In this document: in pieces, positions 47,401 to 57,170 of the stretch | Layout: every line of letters starts with the position of its first letter | Numbering within the stretch: position 1 is the first letter of the stretch | Assembly: GCA_964498075.1 (NCBI GenBank) | Contig: CAZCGA010000014.1 | Span: forward strand, 12,000-75,999 | DNA length: 64,000 nucleotides | Reading direction: 5' to 3' | From: CAZCGA01 sp964498075 | GTDB lineage: Bacteria; Desulfobacterota; Binatia; HRBIN30 | Program-made: the position numbers and the translations under genes | The notes under the pieces: model-generated | What the model was told of the DNA's origin: nothing | Seen by the model: the letters and a program-made list of their open reading frames with translations, nothing else | Databases searched by the model: none

Positions 47401-50400
47401 ATGGACGAACCTCGGCTCATCAAGAACAAGTACCGCATCGTCCACCTGATCGGAAAAGGTGGGATGGGAGCCGTGTACGAAGTCGTCCACGAGCTGCTCG
47501 GCGCCACCTACGCGTTGAAGCAGCTGCTCCTGGAGCTGGAGGACAACAAGGAGGTCGTCACGCGCTTCCGCCACGAAGCGCAAATGATGGCGCGCCTGCA
47601 GCACGACAACATCGTGCGCGTCTTCGACATCGACTACGAGCCGGGCTTCGGGACGTACCTGGTGATGGAGCTCATCCGCGGCGACGACCTCGGCAAGCTG
47701 ATCCGCAGCCACGGCCGCCTGCCCTACCCCGAGGTGTTGCGCATCGGTTTCCAGATCTCCGCCGCGCTCGAGACCGCGCATCGCAGCCACCTGGTGCACC
47801 GCGACATCAAGCCGGCAAACATCCTCATCCAGGAGACCACCGGGCGCGCCGTGGTCACCGACTTCGGCATCGCCAAGCGCATCGAAAGCGAAAAGGACGA
47901 GAACGTCACCCGCACCGGCGCCTTCATCGGAACGTACCGCTACTGTTCCCCGGAACAAATCCGCAACGAGAAGGGCGCGCAGATCGACGGCCGCGCCGAC
48001 ATCTACTCACTCGGCGTGGTCCTCTACGAGATGACCTCCGGCAACCGCTTCCTCGCCGGCATGTCGGAGATGCAGATCGCCAACCACGTCGCCTTCCAAG
48101 CCGACTGGAAGCTGCCGCTGGAGTTCCCAGAGCCGCCGCCCGCGGAGTTCAGGAAGCTCATCGAACAGTGCATGGGGCGCAACCGTGAAGACCGACCGCT
48201 GGCGGCCGAGGTGATGAAGCGCCTCGAGCGCATGCGCATGGCCATTGAAGCGCGGGAGTTCGTCTCGGCTCCGCCCGAGCCGGCGGTTCCGGCGTTCGAT
48301 GTCGCGTCCCTCGACCGCGAACGCGCCAACGTCGAGACGCTCAGGAAGCATCTCCAAGAGCTGGGGACTGACCTTGGCCAGCCGGCGTTGAGGCAGCCGT
48401 TCGATACCGCGGAATCGTTGCGCGCCGACGGCGCCTTCCCCGAGGCGCTCGCCAAATACCAGGAAGCCGCGGCCGCGTACCACCGCGCCCTCGAAGACGC
48501 CGAAAAAGAGCAGGCGACTCGCTCCCGCCGAGCCGTACAGAAGTTGCGCCCCGAGGTCGAAGCGCAAGCCGCCGCGGTGCGCGGGCTACAGGACGAGCTG
48601 CGTACCCTCGACGTCGCGCTCTCCGCGTCGCAGCAGATCAACGACCTGGATGCGCAGCTGGCGGCGGCGCGGCAGGCGGAAGACGCCGAAGACTTCGCCG
48701 CAGCGCAGGCGAGCTTGCAGGGCCTGCGAGAGCGCCTGGCACCGCTGGCCAAGGAACACGCGACGACGCTGCGCAGTACCCTGCAGCGGTTGCTCGCCGA
48801 TGTACGCACTCAATGGAACGCGTTGGCGGCGCGGGTCGGCGATCTCATCACCAGAGACCACACCGCCCCGTTCGACCGCGCCGTCCGCGCCGCCGATGCC
48901 GCCCTCGCCAATGGCGAGTGGCAGGCGTGCCGCACCGCCATCGGACAAGGCCGTGCGGTGCTGGAACAAACGGAAGCGGCCCTGCGCAACCGGGCGGTCG
49001 CGACCATCGGCCCGGTGGTCGACAGAGTGCGCTCGGCACTGGAGGATCTGAGTGCGCGGTCGGGAGAAGCCGCGGCTACCGCCGTGCTGAACTTGAAGGA
49101 CTTCAACGCCGCGGTGGAACGCGGCTTGCGCGAGGGCCGGCTGCGCGACGCCAAGGTGCTGGCCGACCAGGCGCTGGCATCCGTCACCGGCGCGCTCGAC
49201 AGCGCCGTGCGCAGCGAGCAGGAGCACGTCGCCCGCGCCCGCGCGGCGCTCGAGAGCTTCATCGCCGAGATCGATATCGAGGCGGCGCACGCGCTCGCGC
49301 CCAAAGAGCTGGCGGTTGCCAACCGCGCGCGGACCCGAGCGGCGGAGGCCGAGGGCCGCGGCGAGCATGGCACGGCCGCAAGCATCTATGAGCAAGCCTT
49401 GGCTGCCTACCAGCCGGTGCGCGAGCGCGTGCGGCAGCACCAATCCGCCCGGCTCGACACGGCGGAGAAGGAATTGACGGCGCTCCTCGAACGTGCCGCC
49501 AACGCCCCCGACACCGTCGTCGGCAGCGTGCGCAGCAAGGCACGAACGCTCCTCAAGGGTCCGCGGCCACAAAACCTCGCGGCGGCGCTCACGGCGGTCC
49601 AGCAGACGCACGCCAGCCTGGCGGCTGCACTCGAGGAAGCCGTCGTCTTCGCCCAGGCCACGGAGCAGCGCGCCGCCGCCGAGGCGCGGCAGCAGCAAGT
49701 GCTGGCACTCAAACCGACGCGCCAGCAGCTGCGTGTCGCGGACGCCGCCATGAAGGACGCCGAGGCGGTCTTCGGCAAGCGGCAGTGGAAAGTCGCCCAG
49801 GAACGCTACGCCGAGGCCATCGCGGCGCTCGCGCAAGTCGAGCGGGAGGTGCAGGTCCAGCTGCAGCGCCAGCGCGAGCAAGCGCTCGCCGACAGCGCGC
49901 GCGCCAACCTCGAAAAGCTGCTCGGCGGGCTGGACCTCGATGTGGCGCGCTCCGTGGCGGGCGAGGAGCTGCAACGCGCCAACGCGGCCCGCAGCAACGC
50001 CGCGGAAACGGAGAAGCGCGGCGAGCTTCCGAAGGCCGCGACGCAGTATGAAGAGGCGGCGACGCTCTTCCAACTCGTCCGCGAACGTGTCGCGCAGGAG
50101 CAAGCCAAGCAGTACGCCGCGGCGCTGCAGGCGCTGCGGGCGCTGGTGGAACGCGCCGGTGCGGCGCCCGCCGAGGTGGTCGGCACCCCCCGCAGCGAAG
50201 CCGTGGCGCTCGTCGGTGCACGGCGCCCGGACGATATTCCTGCCGGCCTCGCCGCCGTCGCGCAGACACGTGGCAAGCTCGAGGCGGCCATCGAGGAAGG
50301 CACTCTGTTTACCGCCGCAACCCAGCGGCGTGCCGCCGCCGAGGCACGGCAGGTCCAAGTCGTCGCCCTCGGTCCGAAGCGACGCCAGATCAAACCCGCA

Positions 50401-51981
50401 GCGCGCTTGCTCAAGGACGCTGCAACCGCGATGAGCAAGCGACAGTGGAGCACCGCGCGCGACTACTACCAGCAGGCCGATGGGGCTTTCCAGACCCTCG
50501 AACGCGAACTGCGCGAGCGCGCCGCCCGCCAGCCCCCTCCCACGAGCGGCTCTGGTTCGGCAGTTTCGAAGTTCCCGACAATCAGCCCCCCGTTGTGGAT
50601 CGGCAGCGGCGCCACGGCGCTGGTGGCATTGGTGATCGCGTTGTGGGCACTGAAGGTCGGGCCCTTTGCGCGCTCGGGTCCCGTCGAGCGGCCGGTCGAG
50701 CGCCCGGTCGAGCGGCCGCTCGAGCGCCCGAAGGAAGCGCCGCCTGTTGCAGCGCCGAAGATCGAACCGAAGCCCGCCGAGGCCCCAGCACCTCCGGTTG
50801 CCGTGAATCAGCCCCCGGTGATACGCGAGAAGCCGGACGCGAAGCTCAAGGCGCCGCTCGGAGAGAGCGTGGATCTGCACGTCGCGGCCGTGGACGCCGA
50901 CGACGATCCGCTCACCTACGCGTGGACGGTCGATGGCAAGCCCGCCGGAACCAACACCCCCGACCTGCAAGTGGTAGCCTCCGCCGATCGCGCCGTCGGC
51001 CTGACGATCAGCGACGGCAAGGACAGCGTGAAGTCCAGCTTTCAGATCGCGGCAGTGAAGCCCGCCGCGCCGCCGCCGCCCCCACCCTTCGCGTTGGAAT
51101 TCACCCCGAAGCAGCTCGACAAGGTAGGATTCAATCAGGCGCAGCAGTTCGCATTGGTGGTCCCATCCAACGTACCGCCCAACGGGCTGCAGTTCAGCTG
51201 GACCGTGGATGGCAAGAAGGTCTCGGACGCCCGCAGCTTCGTCCTCAAGGATTACGACCCTACCATGGTGAGTAGCCGCCCAGTCTCGATCGTCGGCACG
51301 GCCAGCAACGCTCAGGGTCAGAGCTTCTCGCACAAATGGGACCTGCAGGTGCGGCCGCCGCCGCCGGAGATCGCCACGAGCGCACCGGCCGATCATACGC
51401 TAGAGCCCGAACCCGGCACGCGCTTGGCGTTCGACGTCGAGGCCAAGCCACCGCTCGGCGCGCAGAAGCTCACCTATGTCTACGAGGTCGACGGCAAACC
51501 CGCGGCACGCGACCGGCGCTTCGAGTACACACCCAGCGACGACAAGCCCCACCAAGTCGTCGCCTACGTCGAAGACAACTTCGGGCAAGCCTCGGCACAG
51601 CGCATCAAATGGACTCTGCAGCCGTCCACCTCGGACATCTCCGGCCGGGTGCAGCAGTGGGTCAAAGAGTACGAGCAGGCCTGGAACCGCAGGGACGTCG
51701 ACAAGATCGCCGAGCTGCGCGACATGGACGCCGGCACCAAGGCGAAGCTCGCTAACGCCTTGAAGGACAGGAAGGACCTCAGGGTGAAGTTCAGCGCCGT
51801 CAAGATCCAGAAGGTCGACCGCAATCAAGCGAAGGTCTCATACGGTCGCCTGGACGAATGGACCAGCCCCGACGACGGTAAGGCGATGTCGATGGCGCGT
51901 GACGTCGAGCAGAACTTCCTTCTCAACGGCAACAAGCTCACCGAAATGGAAAGTGCACGCGGGGCCAGCGGCGGGCCGTAG
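47401..51981 (+). CDS. Giant transmembrane Ser/Thr protein kinase
   Basis: A protein of 1,526 residues. The N-terminal kinase (about 10-275) is complete: glycine loop IGKGGMGAVYE at 17-27, K40, HRDIKPAN at 133-140, DFG at 154-156 and SPE at 183-185. Next is a long alpha-helical region containing a tandem repeat of about 219 residues (units from about 613 and 832). One transmembrane helix (about 1063-1085) is followed by a Pro-rich stretch, Ig/PKD-like beta domains (VDADDDPLTYAWTVDG) and a C-terminal NTF2-like fold (about 1420-1526). The outside part could sense a surface or periplasmic signal. It follows the phosphatase by 16 bases. Confidence 0.9.
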   Translation: MDEPRLIKNKYRIVHLIGKGGMGAVYEVVHELLGATYALKQLLLELEDNKEVVTRFRHEAQMMARLQHDNIVRVFDIDYEPGFGTYLVMELIRGDDLGKLIRSHGRLPYPEVLRIGFQISAALETAHRSHLVHRDIKPANILIQETTGRAVVTDFGIAKRIESEKDENVTRTGAFIGTYRYCSPEQIRNEKGAQIDGRADIYSLGVVLYEMTSGNRFLAGMSEMQIANHVAFQADWKLPLEFPEPPPAEFRKLIEQCMGRNREDRPLAAEVMKRLERMRMAIEAREFVSAPPEPAVPAFDVASLDRERANVETLRKHLQELGTDLGQPALRQPFDTAESLRADGAFPEALAKYQEAAAAYHRALEDAEKEQATRSRRAVQKLRPEVEAQAAAVRGLQDELRTLDVALSASQQINDLDAQLAAARQAEDAEDFAAAQASLQGLRERLAPLAKEHATTLRSTLQRLLADVRTQWNALAARVGDLITRDHTAPFDRAVRAADAALANGEWQACRTAIGQGRAVLEQTEAALRNRAVATIGPVVDRVRSALEDLSARSGEAAATAVLNLKDFNAAVERGLREGRLRDAKVLADQALASVTGALDSAVRSEQEHVARARAALESFIAEIDIEAAHALAPKELAVANRARTRAAEAEGRGEHGTAASIYEQALAAYQPVRERVRQHQSARLDTAEKELTALLERAANAPDTVVGSVRSKARTLLKGPRPQNLAAALTAVQQTHASLAAALEEAVVFAQATEQRAAAEARQQQVLALKPTRQQLRVADAAMKDAEAVFGKRQWKVAQERYAEAIAALAQVEREVQVQLQRQREQALADSARANLEKLLGGLDLDVARSVAGEELQRANAARSNAAETEKRGELPKAATQYEEAATLFQLVRERVAQEQAKQYAAALQALRALVERAGAAPAEVVGTPRSEAVALVGARRPDDIPAGLAAVAQTRGKLEAAIEEGTLFTAATQRRAAAEARQVQVVALGPKRRQIKPAARLLKDAATAMSKRQWSTARDYYQQADGAFQTLERELRERAARQPPPTSGSGSAVSKFPTISPPLWIGSGATALVALVIALWALKVGPFARSGPVERPVERPVERPLERPKEAPPVAAPKIEPKPAEAPAPPVAVNQPPVIREKPDAKLKAPLGESVDLHVAAVDADDDPLTYAWTVDGKPAGTNTPDLQVVASADRAVGLTISDGKDSVKSSFQIAAVKPAAPPPPPPFALEFTPKQLDKVGFNQAQQFALVVPSNVPPNGLQFSWTVDGKKVSDARSFVLKDYDPTMVSSRPVSIVGTASNAQGQSFSHKWDLQVRPPPPEIATSAPADHTLEPEPGTRLAFDVEAKPPLGAQKLTYVYEVDGKPAARDRRFEYTPSDDKPHQVVAYVEDNFGQASAQRIKWTLQPSTSDISGRVQQWVKEYEQAWNRRDVDKIAELRDMDAGTKAKLANALKDRKDLRVKFSAVKIQKVDRNQAKVSYGRLDEWTSPDDGKAMSMARDVEQNFLLNGNKLTEMESARGASGGP

Positions 51982-52132
51982 CCGCCCACGGCATGCCCGC
52001 ACATCGCCGGCCCCGCGGGTGGGTCGCTCTTTCTCGTCCATTGCGGTTGACAGGCTCGGGAGAGAAAAAGTAAGTTCCGGCCGGCCGAAGATGCAGCGAG
52101 TCGCAGGGGTTGAAACGAAATGGAGGGGACCG

Positions 52133-53437
52133 ATGATGCATGGATGGAAGAGTGATGCTTCGAAGGCGCGACGTCTGGTTGTGCTGGGCGCGTTGAGCGC
52201 CCTCCTCTGGGTGCCTATCGGCGTGTGGGCACAGACCGCCAATCAATTCGGCGGCCAGCAGCGAGCCGATGCCGCCTCCAAAATGATCGTGCTCGGCGTG
52301 CAGCAAGGGATCTCGTCGCTGCCACCGACGTCCGGCCAGTCGCTGCTCTACGAGTTCAACCCCGAGTTGGACACCTACGTCACCAGCGAGCGACTCGGAC
52401 CGACGTCGTTCCGCGCCCCGCAAACCGTGGGGGCGGGCAAGTTCAGCTTCCGTGTCGCCGCCTCGTACTTCGAGCTGGCCGATACGTTCGCCCCCATCAC
52501 CTATGAGGTCTTCAACAACAGCAATACCACGCTCGGGATCGCCCAGCTCGGACTGCGCGTCAACGCACATGTCGGTCTCCTCAACGTGGCCACGACCTAC
52601 GGCATCACCAATCGCATCGAGGTGTCGATCAACGTGCCGCTGTCCGTCGTGGACGCGCAAGCGTCACAGGTCTTCACCACCCGAACCACCGCGTTATCGA
52701 ATCCGCCCAGTCAAGCGCCCGTGAGCGGAGTGTGTATACGGAGCGCGCTGAATCAAGGTTGCCAGAACCTGGACGTCACATCCGCGCGTGGAGATCTCGA
52801 CGAGAAACTCAAGCCGGGTGGGGGCCTCTCGTATCGAGCACTGAGCTTCGCTGCCACCGGCCAGCAGTTCAAGACTGAGAATCATCTGGGCATCGGCCGC
52901 ATCAGCCTGGGCACCAAGGTGGTGCTGTATGCCGATCCGCTCTTCCAGATCGCCCTCGCCCCCGAGTTCTTCCTGCCGAGCCCCAACGAAGGCTCCTTCG
53001 CCGGCTCGGAGACCGCGTCGTTCCTGCCGCGCATACTCGGGGCGCTGAGAGTCACCGACTACTTCAAGCTGCACCTTGATGCGGGCTACGACAACGACTT
53101 CGACAACAACCAGCTGCGCCGCTTCGTGTGGGACTTTGGGGCGTCGTTTCCCTTCAGCTTCGCGACATTCGATGCCGGTGTGGGGGGCTCGAAGTTCAAC
53201 GATGGCATCAAATGGACGCCGGACGTCGCGCCGATCTTCGTTGGGACGCAGCAGGTGGGGTACGGCCAGGCGCGCGATAACAACAAGCTGGGTGACAACT
53301 TCATCGACGCCCTCGGCGGTGTGAAGGTGCGGCTGGCCGAGAAGTCGGTGCTCAGCGGCGCCGTCAACGTGCCGCTCAACAACGAAGGGTTCCGCGCCGC
53401 CGCCGTGGGAACCGTTTCGGTGGAGTTCTACTTCTAA
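52133..53437 (+). CDS. Outer-membrane beta-barrel, transporter-like (MetA-pathway type)
   Basis: A 434-residue protein with GGAGGGG before the ATG and a signal peptide (RRLVVLGALSALLWVPIGVWAQ). The mature part consists of alternating strands (GKFSFRVAASYFELA, KFSFRVAAS, FKLHLDAGYDNDF) and ends in FYF, an outer-membrane insertion signal. The overall look resembles the 'transporter'/MetA-pathway-of-phenol-degradation group of barrels. It follows the kinase gene after about 150 bases. Whether it exchanges a substrate or a signal with this cluster is unknown. Confidence 0.7.
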   Translation: MMHGWKSDASKARRLVVLGALSALLWVPIGVWAQTANQFGGQQRADAASKMIVLGVQQGISSLPPTSGQSLLYEFNPELDTYVTSERLGPTSFRAPQTVGAGKFSFRVAASYFELADTFAPITYEVFNNSNTTLGIAQLGLRVNAHVGLLNVATTYGITNRIEVSINVPLSVVDAQASQVFTTRTTALSNPPSQAPVSGVCIRSALNQGCQNLDVTSARGDLDEKLKPGGGLSYRALSFAATGQQFKTENHLGIGRISLGTKVVLYADPLFQIALAPEFFLPSPNEGSFAGSETASFLPRILGALRVTDYFKLHLDAGYDNDFDNNQLRRFVWDFGASFPFSFATFDAGVGGSKFNDGIKWTPDVAPIFVGTQQVGYGQARDNNKLGDNFIDALGGVKVRLAEKSVLSGAVNVPLNNEGFRAAAVGTVSVEFYF

Positions 53438-53611
53438 TTGCATACGGTCGTCTTCGACGTCACGCGCGACTTGCCGGGCTCCCCCGATCCGGACATTGAA
53501 GTCTTTCCCAACGCGCGAGGTCGGTCCGTGCTGCTGAGGTTTCGCGGGCACGACGATCCGATCTGCGGCGGCTTCAGCGAGCTCCAGATTGTGACCAGAC
53601 GCCAACTGTAA
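53438..53611 (+). other. In-frame coding-like extension after the beta-barrel stop
   Basis: The 57 codons directly after the barrel stop stay open in the same frame from a TTG and look protein-like (VVFDVTRDLPGSPDP, FRGHDDPICGGFSEL). Since the barrel ends in a normal FYF, readthrough is unlikely; a remnant of another gene's 3' end is more plausible. Confidence 0.25.
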
Positions 53612-53703
53612 GACGCAAGGCGGCCGCGGCGCGTCATTGACCTTCGTCCCCGGTTCAGGAAGAGAGAGGCTGCCGAGGCGAGCCCCTGGTGTACTGGAAC
53701 GCG

Positions 53704-54891
53704 ATGAACGGTTCACTGTTGGGACGGACGGGGCTGGCGCTTGTTGTATGCGCGGTGCTGCAGGCACCGTACGCCCGGGTCCAGGCCCTGAGCCGCTGCG
53801 CGAGCAGCTGCGACGGGGACAACCAGTTCTCAGCTGCCTCGCTGCTCAGCGCGGCGCGCGTTGCACTCGGGAATGCGCCGATCGCGACTTGCCAACCGGC
53901 GGATGCGAACGCCGACGGCGCGCTGACGATCGACGAGGTCGTCGCACAGATCAAGGCCGGGCTACACAACTGCCAACTCGGCGACGGCGCCGCCGTGGAA
54001 GCCGCGCTCGGCATCGAGGTGGCGTTCGTCGACGCCATTCAGATCGCGCAAAGCTTCGACATCGCGTTGACCCAGTCGACTTGCGCGCTGGGGGGCCAGC
54101 GCGACGTGCTCTGCAGTGCCGGCGATGCAGTCAGCACGCGAAGCGTCAACTACACCGACTGCCGCGACACCGACGCTGCCGGCGGCAAGACGCTGAGCCG
54201 CACGGGCGGCCTCGTCGAGACGGTCGCCGATCCGAGCTTCTGCAGCAGCGGGGTGCGGTCACCGACGACGCCGGTCACACTGGAGTTGCTCAACTTCACC
54301 CAGAGCGACGGCACGCGCACGATCAGCGTCTCCAGGCTACAGAATCAGATCGAACCGACGGGGGATGGTTGCAGCGAGCCGAACGGCCGCCGCGCGTTCG
54401 ACGGCATGTTGCGCGTCACCGGAGGAGATGCGGAGGCCGACTATCACTATGAGGCTGTGTCGGTGGATCTGCAATCCGGTGACACGCCCTGCACCGCCAA
54501 CGCGACGATCGCCGGCACGGTGGACGTCGACGATCGAGCCCACGGCGCACGTTTCAGCGCCGTGGCTGAGAACTTCGTGCTCACTACGCAGCGCTCCGCC
54601 GAGGCGCAGCTGCGCCTCGAGAGCGGCCAGCTCACGGCCCTCTGTGTTGGCGCGGCACGCTTTGAGGTTATGGAGCCGCTCTTTCTCCGCAACGACGCCG
54701 CGTGTCCGAGCGGCGGGCTGTTGCAGATCACCCTGCTCGCCGACGGCACCAAGGGTCGGCTCCGCTTCGTTGAACCTGCCGGAGTGGAGATCGACTTCAC
54801 GAGCGACGGGCAGGTGGACAAAGCCGCCTCGACCTGTCAGGACACGTCGCTGGCCCAATGCATCGATCCCTCGGTTGAGATAACCCGATGA
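53704..54891 (+). CDS. Secreted dockerin-like cysteine-rich protein (paralogue of 45092)
   Basis: A protein of 395 residues with a leader (LLGRTGLALVVCAVLQAPYA). The first module has SCDGDNQFSAASLLSAARVALG, the second DANADGALTIDEVVAQIKAG, together a dockerin-like calcium-binding pair. The rest is beta-rich with regularly placed cysteines (CSAGDAV, NYTDCRD, DPSFCSSG). It parallels the protein at 45092 in layout and partly in sequence. A GTG at 53689 would extend it by five residues. Its stop overlaps the start of the degraded copy at 54888. Confidence 0.65.
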   Translation: MNGSLLGRTGLALVVCAVLQAPYARVQALSRCASSCDGDNQFSAASLLSAARVALGNAPIATCQPADANADGALTIDEVVAQIKAGLHNCQLGDGAAVEAALGIEVAFVDAIQIAQSFDIALTQSTCALGGQRDVLCSAGDAVSTRSVNYTDCRDTDAAGGKTLSRTGGLVETVADPSFCSSGVRSPTTPVTLELLNFTQSDGTRTISVSRLQNQIEPTGDGCSEPNGRRAFDGMLRVTGGDAEADYHYEAVSVDLQSGDTPCTANATIAGTVDVDDRAHGARFSAVAENFVLTTQRSAEAQLRLESGQLTALCVGAARFEVMEPLFLRNDAACPSGGLLQITLLADGTKGRLRFVEPAGVEIDFTSDGQVDKAASTCQDTSLAQCIDPSVEITR

Positions 54892-55310
54892 CTGACCCGA
54901 GTGCGCTCCTCCTGGCGCGATACATAACGGCGGCGGTGGTTGCGGCCTCCGCCCTGCTGCGGCGCCCTCTCCATCATGGACTTTGGTTTCATCGGTTCGC
55001 CGGGGGCGAGCGCCAGCTCCGCGCTGGCCGTCGCCAGGCGCTCGCGGGTGGCGCGGCAGCCGCCGACTGTCGTTTCGGCAGCGCCATCTCCTCCTGCTCC
55101 CAGAACGGCAGCACCACCACGCTGACCACATCCTTCTCACAGTGCACCTCGGACCCCGACGCGCACGGCAACGTCACAACGACGGACGGGCTACTGCTGC
55201 AGAGCGCCGAGGATCCCCGCATCTGTTCGGGCGGTCTGCCCACGATGACCGCCACGATCTTGCAGCTCCAACACCTCGAAGACGGTCTACGCTGGTTCCT
55301 CCGGGAGCGT
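54888..55310 (+). pseudogene. Frameshifted remnant of a third dockerin-like paralogue
   Basis: Two pieces of the family appear in different frames. One frame reads SIMDFGFIGSPGASASSALAV (54970-55040), matching SILDFGFIGG in the protein at 45092. The other reads TLTTSFSQCTSDPDAHGNVTTTDGL and PRICSGGLPTM (55080-55250), matching the NYTDCRD...DPSFCSSG part of 53704. The calcium-binding module and C-terminus are missing. It follows the intact paralogue immediately, so it is probably a partial tandem duplicate. Confidence 0.6.
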
Positions 55311-55382
55311 TTTTGTCCTGCATCAGTGAGTCTGCACTGGGTGTGCGACAAATTTGTAGGTTCCCCTTCTTGCATTCGAGCC

Positions 55383-55515
55383 CTTCGCCCCTCCGTTCGT
55401 GCTGAGGAGGCCGCATCTTTCCAGCGGCCGTCTCGAAGCACACCGCAGCCGGCGGCTTCGGACGGGAGCGCCCTTCGAGACGCGGCCTGAAAAGACGGCC
55501 GCTCCTCAGGGCGAA
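55383..55515. repeat. Inverted pair of REP-like palindromic elements
   Basis: The left copy (about 55391-55442) reads CCGTTCGTGCTGAGGAGGCC and on to GGCCGTCTCGAAGCAC. The right copy (about 55467-55515) is its approximate reverse complement, CTTCGAGACGCGGCC then GGCCGCTCCTCAGGGCGAACGG. Short elements of this type, with CTTCGAGA and TCAGGGCGAACGG ends, occur widely between genes in many proteobacterial and related genomes. The two arms can form a long imperfect hairpin. The surrounding 55311-55691 shows no gene. Confidence 0.6.
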
Positions 55516-55691
55516 CGGGTCTGTGAGGATCGTCATCTGATAGTACCCGTACTGTCAGATCGGCACGGATTCACAAGGTCCGCAGCACTTCACCCGCAAA
55601 TTTGACGCACACCCGTCTGCACTCGACTCGCGAGATCGTGCTTGACCCTGGATCGACTTATCTGGAATAAGAGCGTCCCCGTGACGATCCG

Positions 55692-57059
55692 ATGAAGAGG
55701 TGCTTCGACCTACAAGGAAGTGAGCTGGGCCGCATCTTCGGTGCTGCCATCGTTGCGGTTCTCGTGACCGCCAGTCCCGGTGCAGCGATCTTCGTCGGCG
55801 ACTGCGACGGCTTCGGCTCGGTTTCGATCGGCGAGGTGCAGAAGTGCGCCAACATCTTCTCCGGCGCGCCCCTCAGCATCTGCCCGGCCTGCGACCGCAA
55901 CGGTAACGGACAGGTCTCCATCGGAGACGTGCAGACGGCGGGCAACTGCTTCTCGAAGCCCGCGAGCTGCCCAATGGCGACCCCTTTCATACCGACGGCG
56001 ACGCAGCCGGCGGCGCACACCGCAACGCCAACGCCCACCCCGCCGGCAACTCCCACCCCAAGCTCGAGCGCGACCCATCCTGTCGGAACAGCAACGAAGA
56101 AGCCGACCTCGACGAACACGACCACCCCGTCGTTGACTCCGACGCAGACGGTGACCACCACACGGACGCGCACCGCGACCTGGACGCCGACGCAGACCCC
56201 AACCGCGACGCCGACACGGATGTCGACGGGCACCCCCAGCGAAACGCCACCGGCGACCGCAACGCGTACGCCGACGTCGACCCGCACCCCAACGTCGACA
56301 CGGACCCCGACGAGTACGCCAACCGAGACGCCATCGATGACGTCCACGCGCACGGCCACGGTGACGCCGACACGCACCGCAACACCCAGCCAAACGCTGA
56401 CATTGACGGTGACGCCGTCACGGACGCCAACCGCGACGCCTACGTCGACGCTGACGCGGACGCCGAGCAGCACGCCGACTCAGACGTCCACACGCACCAA
56501 CACGGCAACACCGACGGTCACCCTCACCGCCACCAGCACGCCGACGCGGACGCCGACACGGACGCCGACGTCGACGCGTACCGCCACGCCGCAAGCGACA
56601 CCCACCGAGAACGGAATCACGGACTTCGGCGCCATCTTCGGAAACACCGGAGGCACGACCTGCGTCCCATTCACGCTGTCGCGGACCGACATCACAAAGA
56701 TCGAAATCGACGTTTGCTACGATACGAACTTCTCGTACGTGTCGGATTCGTGCGCCCTCGCCGATGGCGTCGCAGACACTGCCACGATCACCTCGCAGGA
56801 CCCTTTGCAGAGTTGCCCTTCCAACGTTCCGTTCGGCACACCCTCGGGCGCCTTCCGTGTCGTCGTGCAAGGAGACGGCGGCGGCACGATTCCCAACGTC
56901 GGCTTCTCGACCTGCTACGGTGAGACCCAGTTCCTGCGCTGCGACCTTTCCGTCGGCACCAACGACGGCAACTTCCCCATCGCGCTGCACGTCAAGTTGA
57001 CGCCGTCCACCGGCAGCCCCATCGAAGGCAACGCCTACGGCACGATGACCATTCAATAG
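55692..57059 (+). CDS. Secreted protein with dockerin-like module and Thr/Pro-rich linker
   Basis: A protein of 455 residues: a signal peptide (IVAVLVTASPGAA), then a two-loop calcium module (GDCDGFGSVSIGEVQ and CDRNGNGQVSIGDVQ), then about 210 residues of Thr/Pro-rich repeats (P-T-x-T), and a C-terminal beta domain of about 145 residues with paired cysteines (TTCVPFTLS, VCYDTNF, RCDLSVGT). Such linkers are often O-glycosylated or stretched spacers on secreted proteins. The C-terminal domain may bind something outside the cell; no family was recognised. Confidence 0.75.
   Translation: MKRCFDLQGSELGRIFGAAIVAVLVTASPGAAIFVGDCDGFGSVSIGEVQKCANIFSGAPLSICPACDRNGNGQVSIGDVQTAGNCFSKPASCPMATPFIPTATQPAAHTATPTPTPPATPTPSSSATHPVGTATKKPTSTNTTTPSLTPTQTVTTTRTRTATWTPTQTPTATPTRMSTGTPSETPPATATRTPTSTRTPTSTRTPTSTPTETPSMTSTRTATVTPTRTATPSQTLTLTVTPSRTPTATPTSTLTRTPSSTPTQTSTRTNTATPTVTLTATSTPTRTPTRTPTSTRTATPQATPTENGITDFGAIFGNTGGTTCVPFTLSRTDITKIEIDVCYDTNFSYVSDSCALADGVADTATITSQDPLQSCPSNVPFGTPSGAFRVVVQGDGGGTIPNVGFSTCYGETQFLRCDLSVGTNDGNFPIALHVKLTPSTGSPIEGNAYGTMTIQ
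55977..56610 (+). repeat. Low-complexity region encoding Thr/Pro-rich repeats
   Basis: Tandem imperfect ACGCCGAC-type units coding for (T-P/R-T) runs inside the secreted protein gene. Its opposite strand is open over long stretches because of the bias, which creates false reading frames. It is not a CRISPR array: units have no constant spacers. Confidence 0.85.
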
Positions 57060-57148
57060 TTCCAGCCTTGTTTCTGGTGACGCCGACGCCAAGCCCGCAT
57101 CCGTGAGGCTACCGATCAGGCCGCATCAAGCTGGAGAGTCAGAGCGTG

Positions 57149-57170
57149 GCTGATCGCATTCCGGATCAGC
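57149..57170. terminator. Possible hairpin at the cytochrome gene 3' end
   Basis: GCTGATC and GATCAGC form a perfect 7-bp stem with an 8-base loop, overlapping the stop of the minus-strand cytochrome gene. There is no T-tract. It lies between convergent genes, so a weak bidirectional terminator is possible. Confidence 0.25.

Noticed and set aside
48586..51396. A long open frame of 936 codons on the minus strand, opposite the kinase gene
   Set aside because: High G+C leaves the opposite strand open. The plus strand has recognised kinase, membrane and Ig domains, while the minus frame has no motifs and a composition dominated by Arg, Ala, Gly and Leu.
55977..56610. CRISPR-like array
   Set aside because: Units are irregular ACG-rich coding repeats within a secreted-protein gene, without constant repeats or unique spacers.
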